Assembly: GCA_024138025.1 (NCBI GenBank)
Contig: JAMXBD010000024.1
Coordinates: forward strand, 310,001 to 374,000
Source: Combretum micranthum
Lineage: Eukaryota; Streptophyta; Magnoliopsida; Myrtales; Combretaceae
DNA length: 64,000 nt
Direction of reading: 5' to 3'
Below, piece by piece: positions 47,767 through 62,235 of the stretch (position 1 is the stretch's first letter; the number at the start of each line of letters is the position of its first letter). The notes beneath the pieces are model-generated. The model had not been told where the DNA came from and did no database searches. It worked only from the letters and a program-made list of their open reading frames with translations. A program made the position numbers and the translations under genes.

Positions 47767-48679
47767 TCCGCAACCCTCACACATATGTAGCTTATGAAGA
47801 AGCTAGTGATGAGGAGCTGGAGTCCTTTGCCATGGAAAGAAGCGAGGATCAAAGATGCACGGTATCAGGTTAGCGCTATACCCTTAGAATACCACATATT
47901 CTTTCCTGCTAATAGAATCAAAGAGATAAGTTGTTAGAAATACCCTTCGGATTAAATGGCTAGACTAAAAATAGGAAAGCCCGAGACTATTAAAAGCTAG
48001 AATGAGCCAATGATGGAAACTAAAACATACCTCGATTAATTTAACGAATTCCAAGATACCCCTCATATAACATCTTGTAAATAAAGAACTTTGAAAGATC
48101 GAAACCTACGACGATCATTACACAAAAGTTAAAAACTTCGGTGATCAAATCTCAATTACCAAACTCACTAAGATCTTCACAAGTAAATAATTATACAATA
48201 AGAAATGAGATCTCTTAATTTCAATCCCATCAAGATGATCACGATGATAAGAATTTAAAATAATGATGACCATATTGTTTAAGGAAATATGAATCATAAA
48301 GCACAATCTTGTATATACAGCTACATAAGAATGGAGAAGTGAATCCACAACCTTCGTTGGTCAAGTAATTGAGTCATGAAAGGTCATGTTGTCATGAGTC
48401 ATCTAGTGTCGGTCGAGTCGAGTCGTCTATGGTTTCGAGTCAAGTCCGCGTCGTTTTCCAAAAGAGTCGTATAAGTGAAGGTTGGAATCGCTAAGCCAAA
48501 TCTTATAAAATTGTATGTGCTATATTTCGTAAAAGATCTATCATGCGAAATTTAGAAATGATACAAACCGAAGCATAAATCGGTGCTAGAGATATAGTTT
48601 GAAATTCACAATCTTTTCTCGACAAACGATATACACGTAACAAGTTTTGCGGACAAAACTTTCCTTAAGGTGGGGAGGA
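47767..48679 (+). other. Non-coding 3' internal region, copy B
   Basis: No pol sequence in any frame. The text parallels 39542-40338 and ends in the polypurine tract AAGGTGGGGAGGA at 48667-48679. Confidence 0.8.
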
Positions 48680-51600
48680 TGTAAGCCCCAGAAAATTTCA
48701 GTAAATAATTTCAAGATGAACTTCGAAAATAAACCCTAAAAATCACTCCAAATTAAAACCGAATTTCGACAAGTCCTAAATCACGAACGAATCCAAAAAT
48801 TTCTTAATCATGAGAAAATGAAAATCCTTAAAAATAAAATAAGAACTTAGTGGTCTTCAAATTCAAAACCACGACGTACGAAAAATTTCATATTTAACTC
48901 CGATTTATAAAATTGGGTAATATAGATCCCAAAAACGAATCATTAAAAAGTAAATAACGATTAACTTTCGAAAATGAAACCCAATTCAAAAATTTCGAAA
49001 ACGTTAAAATATATTAAATACTTACAAAAATGAAATGTAAAATAAATCTCTTAAATCAAATATGTTGTATAATCATAAAATACCAGTGTCCAAATTGGCA
49101 AGGATTTAAATCGGGAAATCACCTGGTAACCCTAACCGGAATACAATAGTGTAGGTCCGGCAATCTAGTGCCCCTAACTCTAGAGGCCGAGATGTAGTTT
49201 AAATATATAGAATAGCTCGTAGTAATATAAGTTTGTTTAAAAATATCAGATTGGTAAATTTTTGACCTATTTCGAACCCGTTCGGATACAGACTTCGAAA
49301 AGCGTGTCCCAGGGTTCGAGATATCAAAAACATATCAATAGTACCGTTAGACTCATAGTTTCATTAGATTTCTAAATATATCAGTTATGAAATTTTTCGG
49401 GTTATAAAAGTTACAGTTATAACCTTTTTATCGTATTTCCATTAGTACCGGTAATTGATTAGTCCTTTGCACTATTTATTTTTATATCATTACAAAATTT
49501 TATTATTCTTATAAAGTCTTATATTTTTAGATAGATATTTTATATGTTATAGAAAATATTTTTATTCTAAAATTTAGTTCGTTTTGGGTCTTTACGGGAT
49601 CAGATTCTGTTTAAGACCCGATACTAAAAATAAAATAAATTGATTTAATAATTGGAAAATATTTTAAAAATATCATTAATTTCATAAAATAATTTTTTAG
49701 AATTTTTCGGGTTACAAAAATATTATTTATAGCCCATATTCGAGTATTTTGATCATACCGGTAACATAATTGTTAAAATACTAAAATAATTCAAATAACT
49801 ATTTAATTTTAAATATGAAAAATCTGCTACAAATATTTGGAATAAATTTTCTAATTTTATTTTATTTTAATTTATTTTATTAATAAAGTACTTTTACAAC
49901 CCATACCTTCAAGTACACCTTACATATATCACTTCCTTTTCACTTCAATCTTTCTACACATTATCCCACAATTCATGGCAGATTTTTGACTCATTCATGG
50001 CTTCCTTTGTCCTTTAATTTACTCCTATTTTGGCTAAAATTAATTATATTTCAATCCTTCTTCAAAAGTTACATTACACATTAATTAACAATTCAAATTT
50101 GAGTCAAATTTCAACAAAATTCACTCTCTTCCTCCTCACATTCACGTGCAGCACACACACACACATTTGGCTGCCTTGTTTTATTTTTTTCTTCTTTTCT
50201 TACAATTAAAACACTCATTTTCTCTCACTCCTTCATTTATTCACTTTCCCTCTTTTCTTTAACCTTTTCTCTCTCTATTTCCTCTTTTTTCTTCTTTTGT
50301 TCTTGTTTCTTCAAGAACCAAGCTGCCCCCACATCTTCCATTAGCTTCCATACATATTTCTTGAAGATTTCTAAGCAAATCTTCATCTCAAAGCCTCCAT
50401 AGGTGATATAGGTAAAGTGTAATGAAGGTTTCATGCATCAAATGACCTTCCATGAGCTTAAAAGCTTAGGATGATGATGCCAATAATGAAACACTCCTTT
50501 TCTCTACCTTTATTATCTTGTATTTCAATTATTTTCTTGTTTAAAGTTGATATGTTTTGTAGATTTTTCTATCATCCACATATTCATCTTAGTGATTCAT
50601 CCATTTAAAACTAGTTTAAAAGCCTAGATCTAGTGTTTTGAGTTCATAAATGCATTAGACCTTTGTTTATGTTCATGAACAACTTGCTATAACATGATGA
50701 TGGTAGGGAAGTTGTAGGAAACTCAAGATCCATTTTATTTTCAACAAAAACAACTTTTGAAAATTCGGATGAAAATGGGACCACATTTACAAAAGTGGTT
50801 TTTCAACTTCAAAATGTGTATTTTTCATTTAAAATGAAGGGCTTAGGTATAGACAACATAAATGAATGATTTCGAAAAGTAAAGTTTAGATCTATGAGTT
50901 TATAGTTCATTACCATGGGTTTCTTTTAGATGTATGTTCATATTATGTGTAGATCTTAGATTTGAACTTGAACAAAATTTGTGAAATTCGTATTTTGGCA
51001 AGACCCCCATTTAAAAACCACTTTCCAAGTGTGAAAGTGTAATTTTTATTTAAAAAATGAAAGGCTCTTAGGATAGGATATGCAAGGAATAGATTTTCAT
51101 AAGTTTAGATAGATTTTATCAAAAGATATGTCCAAAAATGAATTTTGTAAATTCGGATCCCAATCAAAACCAATTTTTAAAACCCATTTATCAACTCCAA
51201 AACTCATGTTTTATGTGAAAAATGAGGTATATAGGTAATAGATATCATTAAGCAATGATTTCTACAAGTTAAATGAGTTTAGGCATGAGCAATGTGTAAA
51301 ACAAGTAATGGAATTAAAATGGAAAAATTTGAGTTAGTGATCAAATTATCAAATTCGTAATTTAGATGATGCATATGTAATCACTTAGTATTTGAGCTCA
51401 AAATTGCAAGTTTTATGTGTTAAATGAAGTCCTTAGACAATAGATGTAGTAAAGTCTTAAATTTAATGCATTAAACAATTTTTTCCCAAATGAATCATTC
51501 AAAAAGTGGATTTTCTAAAATTCGGATTTTGAGTAAATCATATTAGAAAACATATTTGCAAAGTGTAAAATGCAAATTTTTGTGTAAGAATGAGTTCCTT

Positions 51601-53476
51601 AATGGTTATGTATGATTGAGCCTTAATTCTAATATATCAAATGATTTTTACTTGAAGGTATCACTCAAAAATCAATTTTTGTAAAATTCGGATTTTGGAA
51701 TCAACCCACTTGAAAACATGTTTACAAAGTGTAAAATGGAAATTTTTATGTAGAAATAAAGGTCATAAATAATATATATGATGAAGGCTCAATTTTAACA
51801 AAAAATTATATATTTCTTAAGTAATAAATCCAAAACAAATGGAAATGCTTAAAGTTAGAAAGTAGACTATTCATAAATAGTTGTTACTATGGTCTTGCAA
51901 AATAAAAAGTTATAAAATTTCCTTATTGCAAAAATCATTAAGATCATGCATGCATTAAGCTCATCCCATGTTATTCATGTTAGGAAATCATTCATATTGC
52001 ATGTATAATTGAATTGACAAGTAGAAACATTCAAGCATTTAAAAACTATTTTTGGAAATTGAAATTGCTGCTGCCCTAATCTGATCCGAACTTTTCGAAG
52101 CTTCAAGGTTTTCAAAACTTGAAAATAATATTAGAATTAGATAGATCTTTTGAAGTAGATAGAAATCGATATATAATTTGCGAGATTCCGAGTTAAAATG
52201 ACCAAGTTATGGCCGTTTTAAGTTGGAATTCCCGCTTAGGACACGAATTGCGAATTTGATAGTTTGAATGAGATAGTTGGATTAGTTAAGTGATGAAATA
52301 CTTATTAGAGTATTTCTTTCTTTTTAGGAGATCCCGAGATCGACGATTGCCTGCCACTGAATTATTATTACTAGAAGACCGGTGATCCAATGGCCGAGTG
52401 TGTCTTCTCCTTATTTTGTTACCTTGTTGGTGCTTGTAGTTAGTCGCATTAGAATTATAGGAACAAGATAAAAATCGATATGAATGGGGATGGGATATAT
52501 GTTGAGACTGTGATGAATGTATGCCAAAGAATACTAAAGCATATCGAAACCACGATTTAATTGGATAACTGCACTGTTCATATTGTTTCTGTTATGTGTA
52601 TGATATTGGCTGATCACTCTAAAGAATGTATAAATATTTTGACCTATGCAAAAAGTAAATTGATCATGCATCGCATCGAGCATATTGCATTTGGTAGCGT
52701 GCTACTCCTATGCAGGTAGATCGGTATGGTTCGAGGATTCGTTTAGATAATGAGACCCGGGATCATAGCTCATTCATAGGAAACTAAGGCGCATCGGGGA
52801 TGCATTCCATGTGTGAGCCTAGCCGAGGCGAGTGCTATGAGCCCAGGGCTTGGAGACTAGTAACAGTCGTGTAGACTTCAATACCATCCCTAACCCAAGA
52901 TACGGAGGGCGTAAATCCGTTCTGTGTGTGGGTTCCGGATACCCATACATAATTGCTTACTCACGTGTTTGTTCATACATAGCGTATAATTTATTAATGC
53001 TTGCTTGTTCTGGTACGAAACTAAGGGAATTCTCACTAAGCTAGTGTAGCTTATACCCCAATAGTTGCTTAAATGAACAGGTTATCTCAAGAATGCAAAG
53101 TGGGGACCAAGATGGTTGAAGCCGAGAATGGCTTCGGGATTCCGGCAAGAAATGAGAATGTTGAAGTTATCAGCTAGTTTTATGATTTGTCCTGTAATAG
53201 TTTATGTAGGGAAGTCTGTGGATGAATGTAATTGAAGTTGAATGATTTGTATTTTGAAGTATAGTGGTTTGTATCGAAAGTATAGTGGATTTTATTTCCT
53301 TTATATTGTTACTCAATTGTATCAACATAAAATGTATCATTCCAATGTGTCTCCTTTATGTGTTAGACGCCTTGTACATAGTATGGAAGCCTTCGCATGA
53401 CTGAGGTGGTCATTCTTAGGCTTTAATATTGTGTACGGCGGAATGCCACGTTTAGGATACCCTTCGGGGCGTGACA
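48680..53476 (+). repeat. Right LTR (LTR B) of gag-only complex, 4.8 kb
   Basis: It starts TGTAAGCCCC and ends CGGGGCGTGACA. It matches LTR A with scattered substitutions, single-base indels and one loss of about 85 bp near 50560. The following bases, TTACA, match no flank at the left side of the complex, as expected if the left end has been lost. Confidence 0.9.
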
Positions 53477-53511
53477 TTACATTTTTAGTATTTGTTATAA
53501 TCAGGTTACGT

Positions 53512-53789
53512 AAAATTTAGGGGATTACAACATCTGATGCATATAAATAAACATGTAAAGATGTTATAATAGTATTTTACAATAGTGCGACAATTTTCTA
53601 ATGTAGAATATGTGTGAATAGTGGAGTGAGAATTTCTAATGAGAGAAACTTTTTTTTTACTAAGAACTTAAGTTTTCTAGGTAAATCTGAATTTTTTGAC
53701 GTTTGTTGTCTGCAAAAATTGTGCTCATTAGGTGATATTTATCTTCATTTTATATTGTTTCTCCTGAATTTATGTTTAATGTCCATAAC
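53512..53789 (+). repeat. Dispersed repeat, copy 2
   Basis: Diverged copy of 32335-32610. It stops exactly where the minus-strand family-X LTR begins (TGTAACGCC at 53790), so it was the landing site of that element. Confidence 0.75.
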
Positions 53790-55639
53790 TGTAACGCCCT
53801 AAGTTATAGGCATTACAACTTGTCATGCATCCTTCTCTTGTTAAGAACATGCTAAGGATATAATAGACTAAATCGACCAGTTGTCAATTGAAATCATCAA
53901 AACTCTAATAAATGGATACTTTAAAATCTTATATCAAAATCTCATCAACTATACAATTTAGAACTTCAAATCATCTAAATAAAAAGAAACCTAATAACTA
54001 GTTTCATAAAGTTTTAAAATGTTAAATCTCAATATGTTCTCAATAATTATCCTTGCCTACTTCTATATCCAAAAATCTACTGGCCACCAACTGGATAGTT
54101 TAATCCACTATCTCCATCCCCATGATCTATGAATATATCATAGCTAGACAGATCATATACTACATCATCATCACCTGTACCTGAAAAAGATAAAGGGGTA
54201 AGAGAAAACGCTCAATACGCCATACCACAAACAAATACGCATGATCATACAATATACATAAATCACATACAACCTTAAAACTAATGCAACAACCACAATT
54301 TTTATCTTTAATTTAGCCAAGCAACCAACATAGTTTAGAACCATTTGCAATTAGTCCTAAACCTGGAGTAACTCATGTCTCCATAAAACAAGTTTTATAC
54401 CAAAATACTTTTATATACATATATTGGCGTTAGATGTGATCTATCCATCATTGCGTACCACAATTAAGCTGACACGACTCGTAATCTACTGGAATCATAT
54501 CTAGGTACAACTCCGCTCGCGACACCACCACACAAGGACCATCAGATTGCCAACATTAGTATCATACTCTACATGGTCTTTATTAACCACAAAAAAGCAC
54601 AAGTACCAAATCAAATTAAAAAGGTCTGATAGAATTTAGCCAATTTATTTCTCTAATCCTACGCGCACAAACAGCAAGCAACGTAAGGTCGTACCTGGAT
54701 TCGCTTTCAATTCCAATTTCACCAATAGAACTTCTAACAGAAAAGAAACTAAAATTTCACAAATTTTCTTGATCATCAACATATCTCAAATCAATTTCAA
54801 TTGCAAATTCATAATTAAACCCTAACCTTAATTTCCATAATCCTATTCAAAAGATCTATAACCTTAATCATAGATCCACAATAAAAATTTAACGTACCTG
54901 TTTATCTTTTTCACAATCCAATGAAATCGCCAAATACAGTTCCTTCAAAGATTCCTAGTTTCTTCCATAATTTCTTTAATATACATATAATCCTCCATTA
55001 ATAAACCAACCACTAGAAAAAGATCACATCTTTAAAATCACGAAGATAAGATGGATCCACACTTACCTAGATCTTGCAGATCTTACTTGAAATAGGATCC
55101 CAATTCAATCAATCTTTTAACACAATCAATTAACTATTTTAATTGTTATAATCATATTCCTATAATCTATAAATCCTAGAAATCACAAAACTATAATAAA
55201 GATCTTACCTTTATCTTGAATCAAAACCACAAATCATCAAATCCACTTTAGGGTTTTTTCACTAGATCTTAAATCTCCTTCAAACATATGAAAAGAACCG
55301 TATAAGAAAGATAACCCTAAATGATTAATTGAAAAAAACTAGAGAGAGACCTACTTACCTAGGGTTTTGACTGAGGAAGAGTTGTGAGAATGGAACAAAA
55401 GGGTTAAGGGGGTTTTTATTGGCTTTAGGAAAACCTAATTTTAAGTATTTCATTTATTTTCCTTCTTTATGACATTCATTGTCCTTCTTTATCATTTATT
55501 ACATCTCCATACAACCCTTTTATTTATTAGCGTATCATATTCATTATCCTTCTTTATTATTTAATTTGAATGGACTATTATGCCATCTTATTTAACAACA
55601 TATGACATTCCTTACCCTTCTTTATAATTTATTTATATA

Positions 55640-55644
55640 TTTTA
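55640..55644. repeat. Target-site duplication of minus-strand solo LTR, left
   Basis: TTTTA, repeated at 59026-59030. Confidence 0.82.
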
Positions 55645-58600
55645 TGTCACGCCCCAAAGGGTACCCCAAACGTGACAGTCCACCACACTCAATATTAAAG
55701 CTTAAGTATGACAACCTTAGCCATTCCCAAATGCTTTTATATTAAGTGTAAGGCGAGCTTTCACAACTTTAGAGGACCATATATGGAATTATGAAGCTTA
55801 AGAAGATATAAATAACACATTAAGAAAAGAGATTCATAATAATCATTCACTTATAACAATGATCTTTACAAACTTAGGGATACTTCCCTGTGATTACTAA
55901 TCTATTACAAGAATATTTGTATATCAATACTAATGCTACACTTCATCTAAAATTTCCTTTATCTAAAGAGAAATTACCTGACCGCAGGGTCCTCGTGGTC
56001 TTAACTATAAATAGGGAAACTGCAAAAGATATCTATGGGGGTATAAGCTAACAGGCTTAGTGAGAACTATTTCCATAAATAACTTCTTGTAACGAGATTT
56101 CAAACAAGTTGTTTAAACAATCAAATGTGATGCAACATACACGTGGGCAAACAAGCATATAGTTTTCCGGGAACTATATGTTGAATGGATTTGCGCCCTC
56201 CATTCGGGGTTTGGTGATACATAACCTCAATTCAAGTAGTTTTAGTTAAAAAGTTTTATGCTCATGAGCACTCATCGCCAAGCATTCCAAGTCTACTTGA
56301 ATTGACCTTGCTTTCGGATTTTCCGCCAAGCATTTCCCTTAAGCCGCCAAGCAATCGCTTTCGAATACTCCGCCAAGTGTTGCTTTCGACATGAGCCTAC
56401 TATCCTTCTCACCCAAGGATAATAACCCATATGCAATATGACTCATTTCATGGTATGCATGAATCCATTTATTTATGATGTTATAGCATAATTTTTTTTT
56501 AAATTTAACGCGATCAAAGAATTTCATACAAATCAAAGGTTATACTAAAACAAGCATTTAAAACAATTCCGGCTTCGATATTCTTAGGATTCTTTCAAAG
56601 AATTATTTTACGTACATATCGATTTATCTTTTCCTAATTCTAATGCAACTAATTTACAAGCACAACAAGTATAGCATTTTAAGGAAATAAACTCATGATG
56701 CCATGTCGACTATTCCTCTATGTGGATGGGTCGTTCACATACTCCACTTAATCGAAATAATCTTCGGGATAAAGAAATCCTTCCTCGGGGTCACTTAGCC
56801 AAAGAAAATACCCACAATGAGCATTCCTTGATGATTTTCTTGAATTTTCACAAAACAATGTCAAAAGAATGTTAAAGTTCGTATAATAAAAAGTTCCAAT
56901 TTAAAATGGCCATAACTTGGTCATTTTAACTCGGAATCGCACATATAATATACCGATTTCTATCTATTAGAAAAGATCTATCCATTTATAAAACTATTTT
57001 TGTCAAACTAAACCATTTAGGCCCCGAAAAAATGGTGACAAAATTCACTATGGATTTTTCCAACACAAAACAACTTTGGTTCAAGAAATCAAAATTTGTT
57101 TGATAAATACTTAGTTATCTATATAGTTGAAAAATTCTCTTTTTATAACTATATAACTCATATTTAAGCATGCTCAAGTGTTTTATTGTCCAATTATATT
57201 TCTTGAATAAAACAATGTTGGTTTGAGATTTTAGAAAACATAGTTTACAAGAATTTATTTTAATAACTTTCTTGGAATGAATATTTGTTTCCCTTTGTTT
57301 TCCCGAAATTACTTTATGTTGGTTTTATTATTTTTCTCAAATAAAATTTTCTATTTTCTATGTTCTCTTATATTAGTACTACTTTTCCTATTTATTTTTC
57401 CTATACAATTTTCTTTACCTATTTGATTTGTAAAGGTCTTCATTTGAAAATTCCTTAGTCTTTCATTTGTTTATCTTTTTCATAAAAAAAAATCATTTTT
57501 GTACCAATAATTATTTTCTTTTGAAAAACAAAGTGGAATAATAGAGGATTTAAGAAGCTTTTCATAGTAAAAGTAGTTTCTAACATTTGTAGTGGGTTCT
57601 TTTTGTAACTTGAAAAGAAATGAGTTTATTTTTGTTAACTCATAGATTTTATACTTCACATAAACTTATTTCTAGGTGACCAAATCTCCTTTTGTTAATT
57701 ATTTTTAGAAATTGGAATTTTTGGACAACAATCTAAATGAACATGATTTATGAGAAATAATAGTAAACAAAAATAACATAATAATAAAGTCAAGTATTGG
57801 AGTCTTAGCTTTTTCAAGGCTCCCGGGACTAAGAAGTAGACTAGTCCCAAAATAAAAAGACAAACTTGTTTTGACTTGATAAGGACAAGTCTAAGACTAG
57901 AGACTAGTCTTAAAATAACAAAGAATAAGTAAATAAATTGCAATGGGATAAATAAATAAATTGCAAGTGAGCTTATATGCTCTAAATGATATGTATATAT
58001 ATATATAGATAATAATATTTAGATATAGTAACAATAATATGAATAAAAATAATAACATGAACATAAATAGATTTTCATGAACAAGAACAATACATGAACA
58101 TAATGTAGCTTCCATAACTTTTAGTCTTTGGAAACTCACACTATGGTCATGTAAAGTTACATGACATTACGAAGAAGAAAATAATATAAGATAGTTACCT
58201 AAAGAAGATTTTGGTAGTAGTATGTGGTTATGGGTTTTTGTTGTAGGTAGAAGTTGTTGTGAAATTATTTTGAGAGAGTTTTAGTAGAGAATTTACGGGT
58301 AGTGAATGTGTGAAAGAAGTGAAAGAGGAGGATATTTATAGGAAAATGTGGAGTGATTTTTGTGTGATTAAAATAAATAAAAATTGAAACAAATTGAGGA
58401 AGAATGGGGGACATGGGGCACCGGCCATGGGGGTTTGAGAGCGGGGTGATTTTATTTTTTTGACTTTATGTTAAATAAAAGATTTAATATGTAAGATAGA
58501 TGTGAAATAAAGTTATGGGAAATGTAAAAAGTAAAGGTTATAGGTTATGGTGTTTGTAAGAGTAGGTGTAAGAAAAAGTAGAGAGAAAAGAATAGTATAG

Positions 58601-59025
58601 AATAGTAATGAATAGTGTAATGTAAAGTAGATATGACTAATAAAGTACCGGTAGTAAGAAAATACGCATATAATAGCTATATCTGTTATTTTTACTTATC
58701 GAAAATTTTTTAAATTGATATTTTTTAAAACGGTATATTCGGAAGATTTTTACTATTCCGGGCCCTATAACACATTTTTCAAGAACTGTGTACGATCGGG
58801 TTCAAAGGACACCCGAAATTCGCAAAACTGATATTTTTATATAACCTATAGTTATTACGAACTATTCTAGCTAATTATTCCAACTTCATTTTCTAGGGCT
58901 AAAGAAAACGGCAATGCCGGACTTAAGCGGTTATGGTAAACTAGGGTTTTATTGCCTTTGGAAATCCGGTTGACTTCTGGTTTAGGGATTTAAGCTAAAC
59001 CGATTCAAAAATTTGGGGGTTTACA
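55645..59025 (-). mobile_element. Tekay/Del-like solo LTR, minus strand, 3.38 kb
   Basis: Read on the minus strand it starts TGTAAACCCCC and ends GGGGCGTGACA, as do the plus-strand LTRs at 33612 and 40339. It has no internal region and is flanked by TTTTA on both sides, so it is a solo LTR that landed inside the family-X LTR. A TATA box on the minus strand lies at 58333-58340 (TATAAATA) with a leader toward lower coordinates. Shared blocks with the other LTRs include the CGAGTTAAAATGACCAAG text (minus strand, near 56920). Confidence 0.9.
58333..58340 (-). promoter_or_regulatory. TATA box of minus-strand Tekay-like LTR
   Basis: Minus-strand TATAAATA within CCTATAAATATCC. Confidence 0.5.
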
Positions 59026-59030
59026 TTTTA
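59026..59030. repeat. Target-site duplication of minus-strand solo LTR, right
   Basis: TTTTA, identical to 55640-55644. Confidence 0.82.
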
Positions 59031-59110
59031 GGTTTGACCATAAAACCCTCTTATTTTATATTAAATGACATATTTACCCTTCTTTATAATTTATTTATCT
59101 GTATATTACA

Positions 59111-60330
59111 TTTATCTCCTCCTAAAAAAAAACTTTCTTCCTCAAAAGTTACCTGAGTCATTATCTCCTTTTTATCCATGCATTCATTAGATCTTTGTCA
59201 CTTATACAATTTTCTGCTTATTTATAATTCTTTATACCATATTGATCCATTTTCTTATATTTTCCATCAATATATACATAAAGTTTAAAAATTAACACTG
59301 ATGTCCTTAGGCAAACCTTCAAAATCATCAGATAACTTCTATCTCGTCCTTTGACAGCAACACTCCTAACATTTCAATATTTCTTGATATCTAGATTACT
59401 AATGCACTTTGTCTCCAATTTTTTTCTTTAACCATACAAATCCATTATTTTCCCTAAGATTAAGTTGTTGTTCTTCATTTACCATTTGTGCTATTTCAAT
59501 TGTCTTCCAAAACTTGTATTACTTTTTTATAAAACGATTTACATCTTCATATAGATTTTCTTTAAGAATCATCCCAAAATTCATCATTATAGATTAGTGT
59601 AGATGTCATCATTGTTCACCATTTATAGATCTCCCATATCTTACAACTCACTAAGATCACATTTCCTTCTAGTAGTTATTGTTCCACCTGTATCTTTTTA
59701 AGATTTAACTATTCTCTAATTTATGTTGGTTATCTCAATACTTTTCCTCTATTCTTTAACATGAGCTTTCTCATTTAGTTTCATGTCTACATATCATATT
59801 TGCCCAGCTAACAATCCATTTGTTAATCATCTATGAGGATTTCCTGTCTAGCTCCTTCTGGTCAACGCTAATCATTCATCTTTTTATGTCTTTGCTTGCT
59901 TAGTACCATTAATATTGTCATCTTAATTCAATAATATCCTTTACTTGTCTCTTATTTCGTTGGTCATATTGTATAACTCTTCATTACCATACTGATATAG
60001 GTTATCTTCACTTTTATTGATATTCACCTTAAATACACCTTTACCCATAATATGAAAATTTTCTCCACTCTTACTCAAATTTTCATTTTAGTAATTTGAT
60101 TCATCTCTACTTTCTTTACAAATAGAACGAAGCACTTTAAGCTTATTTATAAACCAATCCCATTTGGTAGACTAAACTCCAATTCCCAAAAATATGTTTA
60201 TAGATAACTATTCCATCATACATTCAACACACTTACAACATGTAGATATAATGATCCATGCACCAATACTTGATTATATTAATCCATTGGTTATCTGTGT
60301 CTCACTTTGATACTGTTGCTTACCTAAAGA
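59111..60330 (-). other. Decayed internal region of minus-strand family-X element
   Basis: It lies next to the polypurine-like tract of the family-X 3' LTR. On the minus strand the first part reads as the tail of a Ty3/gypsy element (AACTTTTGAGGAAGAAAG, as after chromovirus integrase frames). No frame longer than about 70 codons and no domain can be read, so the pol region is decayed beyond recognition by eye. Confidence 0.5.
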
Positions 60331-62235
60331 TGTCACGTCCCGAAGGGTACCCTAAATGTGGCAGTCCGCCGTATATAATACTAAAGCCTAAGAATGATTA
60401 CCTTAGTCATGTAAATGCTTCCATATCATGTACAAGGCGTATATCAAAACCAAGGAAACGCATCGAAGTAACGTAATTTACATTGATAATGATTAAGTAA
60501 CAAGGCAAGGAGAATACTTATCATAAAACATAAACATGGTTGATTACAATTCTTAGGGGCATACCCCACTATTGTCTTCGAGCCAATACAAAAACACTTC
60601 TTAGAAATTTTTTTGAAATACTATCATAGCATACATTACATATAAGGAATCTTACAAAGTAACTTCATCCTATATTCCCATTGCCTTCACAAAATTTAAC
60701 ATTCATTCATAACTTCCTTAATGTCATGATCTTCAATTAGAGCCACGGGTATACCTGTTTCAACAAAATCTATGGGGGTATAAGCTTACAACTAGCTTAG
60801 TGAGGTATTTCTTTTCATTCGCACCATGATTTCAAACAATTCATTTAAATTTTCATACATATGCTATGTATACAATGCAACAATCACGTGATTTCACAAA
60901 TATATATAGTTATCTGGAAACCATATATAGAACGATTTACCCATCCATATCAAAAGTTAGGGAATTATTGATCAAGATCCTCCACCTTCTACTGCTAGTC
61001 CCTAGGCCCCCGCCTAAAGTGTTTGGTTGGCTCGGCTCTGAACTTAAAGTCACATTCCTCAAGCGATTTGGATTCTCTTGGAAGGAACATGGCTGGTGTC
61101 CCAGCACGATAACAGCCAATCTAACTCTATGCATAGGAGTAGCAGCCTTTCGAAAGAAATGTGACTTGATAAATGCTATGCGTGAGCGTTTTATTTTTCT
61201 TAAACCAAACCTTATTAAGGTTTATTAGGGAGCGATCAATCAATTTAGCAAACAATAAGCAGTTATATAAGTAAGTAAACAAAACACTTAAACAGGTAGT
61301 TTGAAGTTGCGATATTTTTAATTCTCATTTCATCACATAGGCATAGAATCACATATATATATATATATATTATCCCAGAATCCCCCATACATATCCATTT
61401 TTATCTTCTCTTAGCATACTAATGCCACTACTTTACAAGCATAAGCAAGTAACAAAATTAAGAGGAATAATTTACTCGTCCATTTCGCAATTTTTTTAGT
61501 CGTAGTAATCCTCAGGAAGGGAAATCTCATATTCCACATCACCTAGATAGAAGAAATACCCGGGATGAGTATTTCGTAGAAATTCTACTTAAAACATTCT
61601 AATTCTATTTTACTATGTTCGTCAAAAATCGCACAGGATGAAATTCCAATTTAAAATGTCCATAACTTGCTCATTTTAACTCGGAATTTCACGTATAACA
61701 TACTATTTTCTACCTATTAGAAAATATCTATCCATTTCTAAGTTTATTTTTGTCATTTAAGGTCGTTTAGGTTCTGAAACCGTAAGGTACAAATTCATCA
61801 TGAAATTTGTAGTTTTCAAAACATAAATTTGCAAACTTTTCTTTATCTGAAAATACTTGTATCAAAATATAGGTATTCATGTAGTAGGAAAAATCCTTTA
61901 AATATATATATAGACTCATATTGTATGCAAGATTCTAATGGTGTTGTCTCAATGATTATATTCGCTAAGCAATGTCTTGTTGTGTTGAAGACTTGTATCT
62001 TAACAATTTTCTTTCCTAAGAATTTCATAATTGTTTGAGTTATTATAAGTATATTCTTATTTGGCTTTCTAAAATAAATTTTCTTAGCTTTGGTCTTTCA
62101 CAAATTTTAATTCTAGTGATAAAAATGAAGTTTTTAAGAGTTTTTATTAAGTTGTTGATAACTTATAATAATTTGCATTATGTATATTTTCTTTCAAAAG
62201 AAACGACTTTGATAAACAAGTCTTTTTATATTTTT
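60331..62235 (-). mobile_element. Truncated Tekay/Del-like LTR, minus strand
   Basis: It starts TGTCACGTCCCGAAGGG, the minus-strand form of the LTR end shared by this group, and follows the order of 55645-59025, including the block with TAACTCGGAAT at 61675. It covers only 1.9 kb, a little over half the expected length, and is cut at 62235 by the family-X LTR. The missing part may lie beyond the window if the family-X element inserted into it. Confidence 0.78.

Larger units (their letters stand above)
53790..59110 (-). mobile_element. Family-X LTR, minus strand, split by a later insertion
   Basis: On the minus strand it starts TGTAATATACAG (ending at 59110) and ends TTAGGGCGTTACA (at 53790), the same termini as the solo LTR at 25731-27975. 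Removing the 3381-bp LTR inserted at 55645-59025 and one TTTTA copy leaves about 1935 bp. On its internal side (59111 onward) lies a purine-rich AGGAGGAGATAAA on the minus strand, a likely polypurine tract, so this is the 3' LTR of a minus-strand element. Confidence 0.8.

Noticed and set aside
60866..61228. 120-codon plus-strand frame
   Set aside because: It lies within the truncated minus-strand LTR, has no known motif, and the region is LTR by alignment with 55645-59025.
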